Source of the DNA: Eggerthellaceae bacterium UBA3686
Lineage (GTDB): Bacteria > Actinomycetota > Coriobacteriia > Coriobacteriales > Eggerthellaceae
DNA: 58,103 nt
Assembly: GCA_002371495.1 (NCBI GenBank)
Contig: DFIX01000040.1
Location: forward strand, 1 to 58,103
Reading direction: 5' to 3'
Each line of letters starts with the position of its first letter. The first letter of the stretch is position 1. Of the stretch, positions 44,258 to 52,630 are shown in pieces. Under the pieces are notes generated by a model, which worked only from the letters and a program-made list of their open reading frames with translations, was not told the origin of the DNA and made no database searches. The position numbers and the translations under genes are program-made.

Positions 44258-44548
44258 CTATATGGGAGACGTCCACGCGGTCGTCAGCACGTCGACGGAC
44301 GGCTCCCAATTCGAGAGCAGGGTCATGCCGCCGCCCATGTCGATCAGGAATATGTTGCCCGTCAGGACCTGCCACGTGAACGGGGTCTCCTTCTCACGGC
44401 CGAACAGGCCCTTCTTGTACGAATGTCCTCGCCCGTTCGGCTCTATCACCAGATCGGCAATAGAGCCGGGGCTAACGTCCCGCATCGGAGTATCGTTGAA
44501 CGACGCCTGTCGTGCCGCCGCATACCAGCGCCCCTCGAACCCAGCCAT
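44258..44548 (-). CDS. Hypothetical protein (96 aa)
   Basis: A short soluble protein, MAGFEGRWYAAARQASFNDT at the start and a strand-rich end (FTWQVLTGNIFLIDMGGGMT). AAAGGG stands before ATG 44548; the longer in-frame start at 44779 adds 77 residues of poor quality. I recognise no family. Confidence 0.5.
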   Translation of the reverse strand: MAGFEGRWYAAARQASFNDTPMRDVSPGSIADLVIEPNGRGHSYKKGLFGREKETPFTWQVLTGNIFLIDMGGGMTLLSNWEPSVDVLTTAWTSPI

Positions 44549-44991
44549 GACGTGCCCTTTCCCGATCGTTCCGTTCGCAGGACGTCGAGCTGCGCAGCCG
44601 GCGCCTTGCCTGTTGCCAACGACTCTGAGGATAGGAGTACCGATGCCCGTCGATTGGGCAATCGACAGTCCGCTAACGCACGGCGTCACCGATGCATAGC
44701 CGTCGTCTTGCTCAATACGAATAAGACTGGTTTTCCGTTCACGACCCGTGATTAAGCAGGACCCCACTTCGCGATTCACGTAGCTAAGATCGATTCGAGA
44801 CGCTTACGTCTTGGTAAACGCCTCACACTCACGCCAAGCGCAAAGGATGAAGGCCAACGACACATAGGCATATGCCGCTGGATGAGCCCTCGAACGCAAA
44901 CAAGGCCCCAACGCTTTTTGCGACTCGCAATAGAATATGATATCGAGCAAAACCAAGTGCTTAGCACTTGTTCTATTTCGAAGGGCGGCAT
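44549..44991. other. Intergenic stretch without a convincing gene
   Basis: Only weak frames on both strands, without ribosome sites or domain text. The right end holds the promoter region of the zinc-ribbon gene at 44992. Confidence 0.35.
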
Positions 44992-46116
44992 ATGGAATCA
45001 CTAACATGCAGCGCATGCGGAAGCACCAGCCTTGTGGTCAAAGGGCCGTTTTACATCTGCGAATACTGCGGCACCAAATACGAGCGCGAGCCGAACAAGG
45101 TCGTGACGGTGGACATCGGCTCGCTTCTCGACAGCGCACTGAGCGCATTTGCAAGCCGCTCGTACGAGGCATGCCAGCAGTACTGCATCATGATCCAGGC
45201 CGTTGAGGCAAACCACCCCATAGCAATCTACCTCAAGGGCGCCTCGGCCTACCTATCGGGGCAAGCAAGCCAGAACGAGGAGGCCAGCGCGTGGAAGCTC
45301 GCATGCAGCATGGCCGAGGGCATCTATGGCGGCACCCGCATGACCGTCGACTTCGTGAACAAGTGCCTGCCCATGGCGGCGCAGACAAGGGAATCGAAGA
45401 GGGATTCGGCTTTGAGACAAATCGACAAGCAGATCAAAGATCTGAAGGCCCTGATCAAACAGGCCAAAGAGCGGGAAGCCCGGATGCGGTCCGACGTCGT
45501 CTTCCGCACGGCCAGCAACCTGAACGACTTCATCGAGGACGTTACGGGGAACAAGAAGCAGGAGGACTACACGGCCGACCAGGTCGAGGCGATGATCAAG
45601 TCCGCTGAGGCACGACGCGTCAGGGCCGAGGCGGATTGGCTCGACAACCTGAGCGATATCCTGGCCGACTCGTGGAACCTGGTTTGCGACAGGAAACTCG
45701 GCATCGACCTGCTGAGCCTCTTCCGGGCGAAAAACGACGAGCTGCAGGCGGGCATACAGCGGGTACGCGAATCGAAACACCAGAAAGGTGTCGCCGCGAC
45801 CGTCAGCTCATGCGCCGACACTGCGCGCCAGATCGGGCAGTTCGTCAACGAGGAGATCATCGAACTCGGGGAGCGACTGCGCCCCGGGACCAAGGCCGAA
45901 TACAGGCAGTTCCTGGGCCAGATCGCCAGCGAACGCCGCAAGCGCGACACACGAATCGACGCAATCCAGTCGGAGCTTAATGGCACGCACCTTTACGAGG
46001 TGTCCAAGCAATTCAAGCTGCGCAAGGAGCTCAGCGACCTGCGCAATGCCGTTATCGGCCCCGACGACCCTTGCGCCGCCTTCGCCAACATCGTGCTGAA
46101 ACGTCATCATGGATAG
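44992..46116 (+). CDS. Zinc-ribbon, coiled-coil protein
   Basis: A 374-residue soluble protein. It starts MESLTCSACGSTSLVVKGPF and CEYCG, a four-Cys zinc ribbon like the one in the operon at 30.9-33 kb. The middle and end are helical, with TPR-like text (LLDSALSAFASRSYEACQQY, NHPIAIYLKGASAYLSGQ) and coiled coil (DKQIKDLKALIKQAKEREAR). GAAGGGCGG stands before ATG 44992. No membrane helix. Its role may be linked to the other zinc-ribbon proteins, but that is only by similarity. Confidence 0.75.
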   Translation: MESLTCSACGSTSLVVKGPFYICEYCGTKYEREPNKVVTVDIGSLLDSALSAFASRSYEACQQYCIMIQAVEANHPIAIYLKGASAYLSGQASQNEEASAWKLACSMAEGIYGGTRMTVDFVNKCLPMAAQTRESKRDSALRQIDKQIKDLKALIKQAKEREARMRSDVVFRTASNLNDFIEDVTGNKKQEDYTADQVEAMIKSAEARRVRAEADWLDNLSDILADSWNLVCDRKLGIDLLSLFRAKNDELQAGIQRVRESKHQKGVAATVSSCADTARQIGQFVNEEIIELGERLRPGTKAEYRQFLGQIASERRKRDTRIDAIQSELNGTHLYEVSKQFKLRKELSDLRNAVIGPDDPCAAFANIVLKRHHG

Positions 46117-46154
46117 CAGACTGCTCACCCGTTTGCGTAAGTAAGCGGGGCCTT

Positions 46155-46187
46155 AGGCGCGGAGCTTCGCCCAAAAGCTCCGCGCCT
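46155..46187. terminator. Bidirectional hairpin between convergent genes
   Basis: AGGCGCGGAGCTT (46155-46167) pairs perfectly with AAGCTCCGCGCCT (46175-46187), between the zinc-ribbon gene and the convergent lipoprotein gene. No long T-run. Confidence 0.7.
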
Positions 46188-46199
46188 CACACCTGCGTG

Positions 46200-47165
46200 C
46201 TATTCCTTCGCGAAGGTCATGGTTCCGTTCTCGCCCAGGTCTTCGGTAAGCAGGCCATCCGAGATGGTGAACGAGTCCCCATCGACCGGGTTGTAGACAT
46301 AGGCCGAATCAGCTCCGGTTATGCCCCAGGGGGCGTCGGCGCTTTTATCGCCGTTCACCAGCGTCACCGTCATATCGTCCTTGAATTCGAGGGTGATATC
46401 GGTGGTTATTTGGCCGGCTTCCTTCGTTATCGTCACGCCGTCCCGCTGCATGGAAACCACGTGCCAGATGCCGCGGAACGCATCCAATGCGGCTTTGTAT
46501 TCTTCTTGAGGCAGTGGGTTCTTCGCTTCCGATTTTTCGCATTCGGAAACGTAGTAACCATCCATCACCATGAGCTTCGCGCCGTCGACAAACATGAGGT
46601 ACGTGTATGAATTGCCAGATGGGGACTCGAGCCTTGCGACAACGCCTTCCCCAAGGCCGCGTTCTGCCAATCCGTCTTCTATTTTCCAGGTGCCGTAGTT
46701 GCTCTCGTGTCCAACAACGTAAACCGCAGAACCGTCTTGATTGAGCACAACATAGCAATCTAATCCCCTGCTGCGGTAATCATCGAATTGTTGCGACGAT
46801 ATCCCCTTATCGTCGGCACTTTCTTCACCGGACTCGTCAGAATCCTTGCTAACGTAAGTCGTCTTCGTTACCTCCCACGATCCCACGAAATCTTCTTCGC
46901 TGATCGTCCTTTCTTTCGCGCTTGAGCTCTGCGTTGACTGAGATGCTGCCGAAGAGGCGGTGCTCGCGCTTGAGCTTGCGCTCGCCCCGCTCTGCCCGCC
47001 GGCGGATGACGAGCTGCCCGCCCCAGCTCCCGATTGCGAGCACCCTGTTAAGGCGATTGCAAGACACGCGCATATGATTATCAGGCACAAGACCATGGCT
47101 CCCTGGATCCGAGCGCAATTCATCCGCCTGCTTTGCTTGATGACGTCGTTCACTTCGGCCTCCAT
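46200..47165 (-). CDS. Lipoprotein with duplicated lipocalin-like domain
   Basis: A 321-residue surface lipoprotein: signal with LTGC (about residue 42), a Ser/Ala-rich linker, then two similar domains starting FVGSWEVTKTTY and FRGIWHVVSMQRDGVT, each followed by strands (YVVLNQDGSAVYVVG, TLEFKDDMTVTLVNGDKS). The repeat of G-x-W starts suggests tandem lipocalin-like barrels. Start at ATG 47165 has GAGGGAAC upstream. Function unknown. Confidence 0.7.
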   Translation of the reverse strand: MEAEVNDVIKQSRRMNCARIQGAMVLCLIIICACLAIALTGCSQSGAGAGSSSSAGGQSGASASSSASTASSAASQSTQSSSAKERTISEEDFVGSWEVTKTTYVSKDSDESGEESADDKGISSQQFDDYRSRGLDCYVVLNQDGSAVYVVGHESNYGTWKIEDGLAERGLGEGVVARLESPSGNSYTYLMFVDGAKLMVMDGYYVSECEKSEAKNPLPQEEYKAALDAFRGIWHVVSMQRDGVTITKEAGQITTDITLEFKDDMTVTLVNGDKSADAPWGITGADSAYVYNPVDGDSFTISDGLLTEDLGENGTMTFAKE

Positions 47166-47813
47166 TCCATACTAAGTTCCCTCGCAGTTGCTTTTTTGAA
47201 AGGCGCTGCCAATGTAACCCGCGCCGCCAAGCCCGATTGGGCAATCAGCAGGCAAGAACCGACCTGGTGCAAGCAGTTCTTCGGTGGGCTCCCCCACCCA
47301 CTCGCCTATGCCCGCCCGGGCACGCGGCCGCGCCGTCGGCTGGCTTTGCGGAAGGCCCCTCGCCAACGCAAGCGCATCGAGCGGCGGCACGGAGAGCCCG
47401 CACCCCGCAAACGCAGTCGTGACACCAACAGTTGGCGCACTACCCGCACAAATCCCCCGTTTTCCAGCAGCGAACCACGAATTCTAGTTTCGCGCTGCGA
47501 TATCGGGGATTTGTACTGAGCGGCGCTGGTATTCGGGGGATTTGTACGCGGCGGTCGTCGCAATTCGTGCGAGACGTTCGGGCGGCTGCCGCGATTCGGG
47601 GGATTTGTACGGGCGGCCGCTGAAACCCGGCTCATGCTGTTGTCGTACTTTATAATGCGCTTCGAAGGTAGACTCGACGAGATGGCGGGCGGCGTGCCCA
47701 AGACCCGCGACCTAGCAGGAAATGACGGCTGGGCATGCGGTCCGACGGCGTCACCATCAAGCTTCAACAAGTCACCTTGCAGCTAAACCGGCTCGTCGGA
47801 CGGGAGACCATTG
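47166..47813. other. Gene-poor stretch with repeats
   Basis: About 650 bases without a gene I can support. The middle holds repeats of CGGGGGATTTGTAC (next entry). Frames near 47640-47810 have fragmentary coding look only. Confidence 0.5.
47445..47610. repeat. Repeats of CGGGGGATTTGTAC
   Basis: Direct copies at 47504-47516 (one G shorter), 47534-47547 and 47597-47610, and an inverted, imperfect copy at about 47445-47460 (GCACAAATCCCCCG). GCGGC-type sequence follows the direct copies. Offsets are 30 and 63 bases. Confidence 0.7.
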
Positions 47814-48317
47814 ATGTGCGAGATGTTCCAATTGCTCGATTACAACATCGACTCTTGCTCCAGCGGGCGATTAGCTGGCAACTATTACTTCGATCAAAGC
47901 GTGAACCCAGATTCGGTCTCGGACGCATACTTCGACTACGAAGACGATATGCGATGGGAGCATTTGGTTTACGAATCAACACTAGAGATTCTGGAAGCTT
48001 TCGAAGACGAAGACTGGAATCTGCTGCTGCAAAAGTTGCCTGAAAAAACGCCCAGATGGCAGATGAGATTAATCGACTGTTTGAATTTTGCCGACCTCAA
48101 CGAGAAAAGCACCGCATACGCCGGGTATACGCTACTGCAAATGCTCAAAACAAACGATGCGACGCTGTTCTCCTCAGCGATTGCCTCCCTCTGGGATTAC
48201 CCCCAGGAAAACATCACATACGATGAGGAGCTATACGAAAAAGCCGAGGCCATGCTGAAAATGAAAACAACTCCCAACAAGTGGTTCCTCGAGCAGTTCT
48301 TAGCTACTAAGCCCTAA
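47814..48317 (+). CDS. Hypothetical protein (167 aa), accessory
   Basis: An acidic soluble protein starting MCEMFQLLDYNIDSCSSGRL, mostly helical, with two HEAT-like helical pairs (WNLLLQKLPEKTPRWQMRLI, AGYTLLQMLKTNDATLFSSA). GGGAG precedes ATG 47814 by eight bases; the TTG at 47811 is adjacent. Its GC is lower than neighbours. It could be an immunity or antitoxin-like protein, an inference from size, charge and context only. Confidence 0.55.
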   Translation: MCEMFQLLDYNIDSCSSGRLAGNYYFDQSVNPDSVSDAYFDYEDDMRWEHLVYESTLEILEAFEDEDWNLLLQKLPEKTPRWQMRLIDCLNFADLNEKSTAYAGYTLLQMLKTNDATLFSSAIASLWDYPQENITYDEELYEKAEAMLKMKTTPNKWFLEQFLATKP

Positions 48318-48346
48318 ATGAGTCAGAGGGACGGGGGTTCTGACTC
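48318..48346. repeat. Palindromic repeat ATGAGTCAGAGGG...TCTGACTC
   Basis: Arms GAGTCAGA (48320-48327) and TCTGACTC (48339-48346). It starts right after the stop of the previous gene and forms the 5' end of the Fic remnant. Confidence 0.75.
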
Positions 48347-48746
48347 CGACGAGCGCCGATGGGTGCGCGGGGAGCGTCCCGGCTCGTACAAGAAGCACGA
48401 TTACGTCGTGGAAGTCAACGGCGTCAGCTCAGCGCCCGAGTCGGTTGCCGGCGATGCCCGGGACTTGATCGAAGAGCTCGGGACCGCAACACCCGCGAAC
48501 GTGCTCACAGTCGCAGCGTATTTCCACCTAGCATTCGAGGCGATCCGCCCGTTTGCCGACGGTAACGGCAGAGTGGGCCGAGCGCTGATGAACCACCTGC
48601 TCATCATGAACGAGCACCCGCCCATAATCGTGCATGAGCAAGACACGTTGGCTTACTACGGCGCCATGCAAGTGTGGGATGACAAGGGCGACCTCGAGCC
48701 GATGTTGGGTTTTCTGCGAGCCGAGACCGTGAAGACGTGGCGATAA
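48318..48746 (+). pseudogene. Fic-domain remnant, catalytic His lost, 5' end replaced by a repeat
   Basis: The end of a Fic AMP-transferase: AAYFHLAFEAIRPFADGNGR VGRALMN. Fic enzymes need HxFxDGNxxR; here the His is Arg (IRPFADGNGR), so transfer should fail. The N-terminal half is absent. The first ten codons (MSQRDGGSDS) are encoded by a palindromic repeat of the ATGAGTCAGAGGG family at 48318-48346, so the gene appears cut and capped by that repeat. No ribosome site precedes it. Confidence 0.75.
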
Positions 48747-48774
48747 GACAGATCTCCTTCGAGACGTTCACCCA

Positions 48775-48803
48775 AGCCCAAAGAAGAGTATCCTCTTTGG
48801 GCT
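48775..48803. terminator. Hairpin after the Fic remnant
   Basis: AGCCCAAAGA (48775-48784) pairs with TCTTTGGGCT (48794-48803), about 30 bases past the stop. No clear T-run; may be terminator or repeat. Confidence 0.45.
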
Positions 48804-48917
48804 ACGAGCTCGCGGACAACCGATTACCTACGGGGTAAACGGTTCCAATAGTGCGCAAAGTTCAATCGACAAGAAAGTGCAATGGTACGCAATCTATTCA
48901 CTGCAAATGATTGACCT

Positions 48918-49562
48918 CTACACGAACCGGAGCTCTTCGTCGCCGAGGCTGCACGTTGCCCGAGCGTTCGTGAAATCGCGGATGCGCTCGGCGAGCCCGC
49001 GCGCGTCCTCGGTGGGGACGGCAAGGCGCAAGGTGACATCCTGCGCGAAGTCGGTCGCGTCCACCTGCGCTCGCCATTCGGCAAGGCGGCTGGTCAAGGG
49101 CCCGTAAAGCTGGTAGGGAACGACGACGTCCACAAGCCGGCAGGGAACGCGCCGCGCGACGGGCGCGGCGTCGAGCGCCTCGGTCGCGGCCTTGGTGTAG
49201 GCGCGCATGAGGCCGCCCTTGCCGAGCAAGGTCCCGCCGAACACGCGCGCGACCACGCAGGCCGTGTCCTTGAGCTCGCGCCCCTTGATGGCGTTGAGCG
49301 TCGGCAGGCCGGCCGACCCGTGAGGCTCTTTCGCATCCGAGAAGAACTCGCTGCCATCGGCGAGCGCCCACGCCGAGACGTAGTGGCTCGCGCTGGGGAT
49401 TCGCTCGATGATGCTGTGCCTGAACGCAATAGCCTCGTCAGCGGATTCGGCATGCACCGCAAACCCGAAGAACTGGCTCTTGCGATCCTCGAAGAGCGAT
49501 TCGCCCACCTCGCCGGGCGCAACCGTGGAATATGCCTTGAGCGCGTTTGCCATGCGCAGCAT
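48918..49562 (-). CDS. YigZ/IMPACT-family protein
   Basis: A 214-residue protein of the YigZ family (UPF0029, eIF2 kinase-inhibitor IMPACT homologues). DRKSQFFGFAVHAESADEAI, SDAKEPHGSAGLPTLNAIKG and VARVFGGTLLGKGGLMRAY are the conserved segments. The last 60 residues form the DUF1949-type ferredoxin-like module. Starts at 49562 or 49553 are both possible; no ribosome site exists and TATAAT lies almost at the ATG (49561-49566), so a leaderless message is likely. Confidence 0.9.
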   Translation of the reverse strand: MLRMANALKAYSTVAPGEVGESLFEDRKSQFFGFAVHAESADEAIAFRHSIIERIPSASHYVSAWALADGSEFFSDAKEPHGSAGLPTLNAIKGRELKDTACVVARVFGGTLLGKGGLMRAYTKAATEALDAAPVARRVPCRLVDVVVPYQLYGPLTSRLAEWRAQVDATDFAQDVTLRLAVPTEDARGLAERIRDFTNARATCSLGDEELRFV

Positions 49563-49566
49563 TATA
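49561..49566 (-). promoter_or_regulatory. -10 box at the yigZ start (leaderless transcript)
   Basis: TATAAT on the minus strand ends at the first ATG (49562-49560) and 8 bases before ATG 49553. This supports the second ATG as the start of a leaderless message. A palindromic repeat sits just upstream where the -35 would lie. Confidence 0.45.
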
Positions 49567-49567
49567 A

Positions 49568-49600
49568 ATGAGTCAGAGGGACGGAGGCGGATTCTGGCTC
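49568..49600. repeat. Palindromic repeat ATGAGTCAGAGGG...TCTGGCTC
   Basis: Same opening as the copy at 48318 (ATGAGTCAGAGGGACGG identical in both). The right arm has one change (TCTGGCTC). It abuts the 5' end of the YigZ gene. Confidence 0.7.
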
Positions 49601-49780
49601 GCGCTCACGAATGAGACGTTTAGCCTGGAAAAGCGTTTCAGACGGGTGCCTCGAGCACCTTCCGTGAGCGCCATTGCTCGCGGACGGTGCGGGCAGCATC
49701 CCCTGAGAGGATCTTCACCTGGGCTCTGCCGCAGGCTTGCCAGCAGCTGCGCCCGGCAAAAGCCTAGTGCGGAAGGCTAC

Positions 49781-50089
49781 CTACCGGTGGCGTTTCTTCG
49801 GCTCGGGAAGTTCGGGTAGCATCTCGGCTACGAGGGCAGCCACGGCAGCGCGGTCTTCGGCGTCCACGAGCATCATCGCCGCGGCGCCTTCATAGGGCAC
49901 CTCGGCGATCGAGAGCGCTGCGCGAGATGCCCGCGTGTCCTTCACCAAAAAGCGGTCGTCGTAGACACCACCGATGAGCTTGCCTGACGCGTAGACAAGG
50001 TACTCACCCATCATCTTACGTGTGGAAACATCCTCCACGTCGGCCAGCAGATCTAATACGTATTCCAAGTACTCGGGCGACGATGCCAT
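49781..50089 (-). CDS. TfoX N-terminal-domain protein
   Basis: A 102-residue protein matching the TfoX/Sxy N-terminal domain: VEDVSTRKMMGEYLVYASGK and GVYDDRFLVKDT are characteristic, with SxRKMFGxY-like text. In other bacteria full TfoX regulates competence; stand-alone N-domain proteins have no fixed role. ATG 50089 has GGAGG upstream. The last residues (PELPEPKKRHR) are basic. Confidence 0.85.
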   Translation of the reverse strand: MASSPEYLEYVLDLLADVEDVSTRKMMGEYLVYASGKLIGGVYDDRFLVKDTRASRAALSIAEVPYEGAAAMMLVDAEDRAAVAALVAEMLPELPEPKKRHR

Positions 50090-50168
50090 GGCGAAATCCT
50101 CCCTCGAAGGCTACGCGAACATTTTATCCCGCGCAAAAGCATAAAAATGGGAGGGGCGGGGTTTCGCG

Positions 50169-51242
50169 CTACAAGAGTCCCGCTTCATACGGCTTGTTGC
50201 ATTTTGGCGCGCTGAGAGGACATTGCTTTCTGCAAAGCGTGCAGATGCCCGATGCTGACGAGCCATTACCTGCGCCCGTGTAAGCTGTGTCATCCGAAGA
50301 CGAACGGGGATTTGCGCTGACTGCGCCAGAGCCGTTGCCCGAATCAGACGCTGAACCGCCAACTGTGCCAGAGGCGGAACCCTGGGCGGAATCCGACGCT
50401 GAACCGCCCGATACGGATCCAAGTCCAGATTCGCCCTCCGAAGCGCCGCCCTTCTGGCCTCGTGTCTTACCCGTTTTTCCCGATCCTTTTCCCCGCATCT
50501 TGCCGGACTTGCCCGATGTCGAACCCTCGGAAGAACCGCCATCGAACGTCCCAGCTGTCGACCCTGTACTATATGCGCCGTTTGCGCCACTTACGTCACC
50601 TGCCCCACTTGATCCGGCTGCGCTTCCCGCATTGCCAACGCTGCCAGCATCCGTTGCGTCACCAGTGCCAAGGGCTTCCTGACCTGCACTTGCAACCTGT
50701 GGTGCCATCTTGCCCGCAGCCGTCACACCGAGCGCTAAAACGCCCAACGCAGCCACGGCGTTCACACCGGCGCTGATTGCACGACGCCGCGACGGGTCGT
50801 AGGACACTTTCATGGCGGACGCGAGAAAGGCCCAATGCATGGCTAGGTGCACAACCACAAGCGCACACAGTGCATACGCCGAGATTGTATGAACGGTTAC
50901 CCACAGCGAATACGCCCCGATTGGCCACACGAACCCCGCCGAAGCCAAGATTCCGCTTATAGCAACCGAACTCACGCCGAGCACGACCGTGACCACCGCG
51001 AGCAGGCAACCCACGATGGCAAGCGCAGTTCGTCTGAACGTGAGCTTGCCCTCGTGCGCATTGCGGGCGGTCTTTCTGACCCACGCAGCAGAAAGAGCGA
51101 CGTGCACGGCAACGCTCGCGAAGAACGCGAACCCAACCACCTCGTGCAGAAACTCGCCCGTAAACTGTATGAACATCTCGAAGACGATCATCAACGACAG
51201 CGCCACATCCAGCGCAACGCGCGCGGTCTTGCCAACCTTCAT
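50169..51242 (-). CDS. DUF4405-type four-helix membrane protein with Gly/Ser-rich tail
   Basis: A 357-residue protein. The first 175 residues form four helices with His pairs (LHEVVGFAFFASVAVHVALS, VHTISAYALCALVVVHLAMH), as in DUF4405 cytochrome-b561-like proteins; haem binding is plausible. A long low-complexity Gly/Ser/Ala tail follows, with a basic patch (GKSGKMRGKGSGKTGKTRG), and the end has CTLCRKQCPLSAPKC, a Cys cluster like a ferredoxin or zinc module. Start at ATG 51242. No partner redox gene adjacent. Confidence 0.75.
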   Translation of the reverse strand: MKVGKTARVALDVALSLMIVFEMFIQFTGEFLHEVVGFAFFASVAVHVALSAAWVRKTARNAHEGKLTFRRTALAIVGCLLAVVTVVLGVSSVAISGILASAGFVWPIGAYSLWVTVHTISAYALCALVVVHLAMHWAFLASAMKVSYDPSRRRAISAGVNAVAALGVLALGVTAAGKMAPQVASAGQEALGTGDATDAGSVGNAGSAAGSSGAGDVSGANGAYSTGSTAGTFDGGSSEGSTSGKSGKMRGKGSGKTGKTRGQKGGASEGESGLGSVSGGSASDSAQGSASGTVGGSASDSGNGSGAVSANPRSSSDDTAYTGAGNGSSASGICTLCRKQCPLSAPKCNKPYEAGLL

Positions 51243-51376
51243 CTGTGCCCCCGCTCTTCCGAAACATCAATTCCAAGATAGAAGCCATGGTAGGCGCGCA
51301 ACCTTAAAACCAGCTTAATGCGGCAGGGCATGCAGTCCTGTCACACGAGCCTTGCCACGTTGCAAAGGGGGATTAG

Positions 51377-52039
51377 TCTCGGTTAGTTCTCCGGGCCGGC
51401 AACGGACTCAAGGTCGGCATCGCAAAGCGCGAAGACGTATTCGTCACCACGAAGGTCTCGCCTCCCGGCTACGCCGACCCGGTATCGGCCGTCGACGAGC
51501 GGTTATCGCTGCTCGGGCTCGACTACATAGACCTACTGCTCATCCATCAGCCGGGAAGCAACGACGAAGGAGTCTACCGTGCCATGGAGCAGGCGGTCCG
51601 CGATGGCAAGGTACGCTCGATCGGCATCTCGAACTACTACACGCCTTCCGAGCTCAACGCCGTGCTCGCCTATGCCCAGATCCCGCCAGCGGTCATACAG
51701 AACGAGAACCATCCTTACAACCAAAACTCCGAGCTGGCGGCCTATGCGCAGGAGGCGTGCGGTGCCTACGTGGAATCGTGGTACCCCCTCGGAGGACGCG
51801 GCAACACCGACGTGCTGTTCGGTGACGAAACGATTGCCGGTATCGCGACCGCACGCGGCGTTTCCCCAGCACAGATCCTGTTGCGCTGGCACATTCAGGC
51901 AGGTTACATCACCATCCCCGGCTCGTCGAACCCTGACCATATTGCCGAAAACATCTCGATCTTCGACTTCGAGCTAACCGACAACGAAATGGCGGCGCTT
52001 GCCGCCCTCGACCGACAACACCGTTTCGAGCGCTGGTAA
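51377..52039 (+). pseudogene. Aldo/keto reductase, N-terminally truncated
   Basis: The frame is open from 51377 and reads REDVFVTTKVSPPGYADPVS, GLDYIDLLLIHQPGSND, VRSIGISNYYT, WYPLGGRG and GYITIPGSSNPDHI, all typical of aldo/keto reductases. The first 50-60 residues, with catalytic Asp and Tyr, are missing and there is no start codon until 51584. The catalytic Lys and His-containing parts remain (TTK, LLIHQP). An inactive remnant. Confidence 0.8.
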
Positions 52040-52124
52040 GAAACCTCTTTTATCGCTAGGCCCCAAATCGGCCGACCGTCGGGCATATGGGTGCACGCGG
52101 TGCGGCGACTGTACCTATATTTGC

Positions 52125-52155
52125 TGGCAATTTGGGGAGACTCCCCTTTTTCACA
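52125..52155. repeat. Palindromic repeat GGCAATTTGGGGAGACTCCCC
   Basis: GGCAATTT-GGGGAGACTCCCC-TTTTTCACA follows the dispersed-repeat consensus and lies between the AKR remnant and a convergent small gene. Confidence 0.75.
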
Positions 52156-52444
52156 TTTCGGGGTCGCGGTTCAGGAACTCGTTGAATGACGCCTGGGCAC
52201 GCTCGCTGACCTTCTTGCGGACCCAGGTATCGCGCTGCTCGACGATGGCAAGCATCTCGTCGGCGATCTCTTCCATAGAATGCGGACGGGCGGCGCGCAA
52301 GTACGCCGCCATCCGGCGCATGGACCTTGGCCCCCGAAGCCCATCGGCCAAAACCGTGGCGAGCTTCCGGGGGTAGCCGACATCAGCCACCGCCGCGAGC
52401 AGATCCCCATAGGCGTCTTCGTATGCGTTATCTTTGACAGTCAT
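52151..52444 (-). CDS. Hypothetical helical protein (97 aa)
   Basis: A small soluble protein, MTVKDNAYEDAYGDLLAAVA to SFNEFLNRDPEM, mostly helix, with a basic middle (GLRGPRSMRRMAAYLRAARP). No recognised family. No clear ribosome site before ATG 52444. The 3' end runs to the palindromic repeat. Confidence 0.55.
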   Translation of the reverse strand: MTVKDNAYEDAYGDLLAAVADVGYPRKLATVLADGLRGPRSMRRMAAYLRAARPHSMEEIADEMLAIVEQRDTWVRKKVSERAQASFNEFLNRDPEM

Positions 52445-52574
52445 GACACCATAATAGCGCGAACGCTAAGGACGGGGATACTTGCTTGGGAGCATTTGCT
52501 CACACGTTTACGAAGACGGCAGCCGCATCGCTGAAACGATACGCGATAAGCATCAAGCAAGGCGTTTTACCTGG

Positions 52575-52580
52575 TATAAT
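52575..52580 (+). promoter_or_regulatory. Extended -10 promoter of the FAD oxidoreductase gene
   Basis: TGGTATAAT (TGN-TATAAT) ends 50 bases before ATG 52631. No clear -35. Between them lies a half copy of the AATGAGTC repeat (about 52605). Confidence 0.55.
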
Positions 52581-52630
52581 GCAAATCCTAGAGAAAGCGT
52601 ACTCAATGAGTCAGTGTGCGGAGGAAAACC

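Noticed and set aside
44776..44991. Minus-strand 71-codon frame
   Set aside because: Lies in the promoter of the zinc-ribbon gene, has no ribosome site and no coding look.
47445..47610. Possible CRISPR array
   Set aside because: Repeat units are only 14 bases, offsets are uneven, one copy is inverted, and no cas genes are near.
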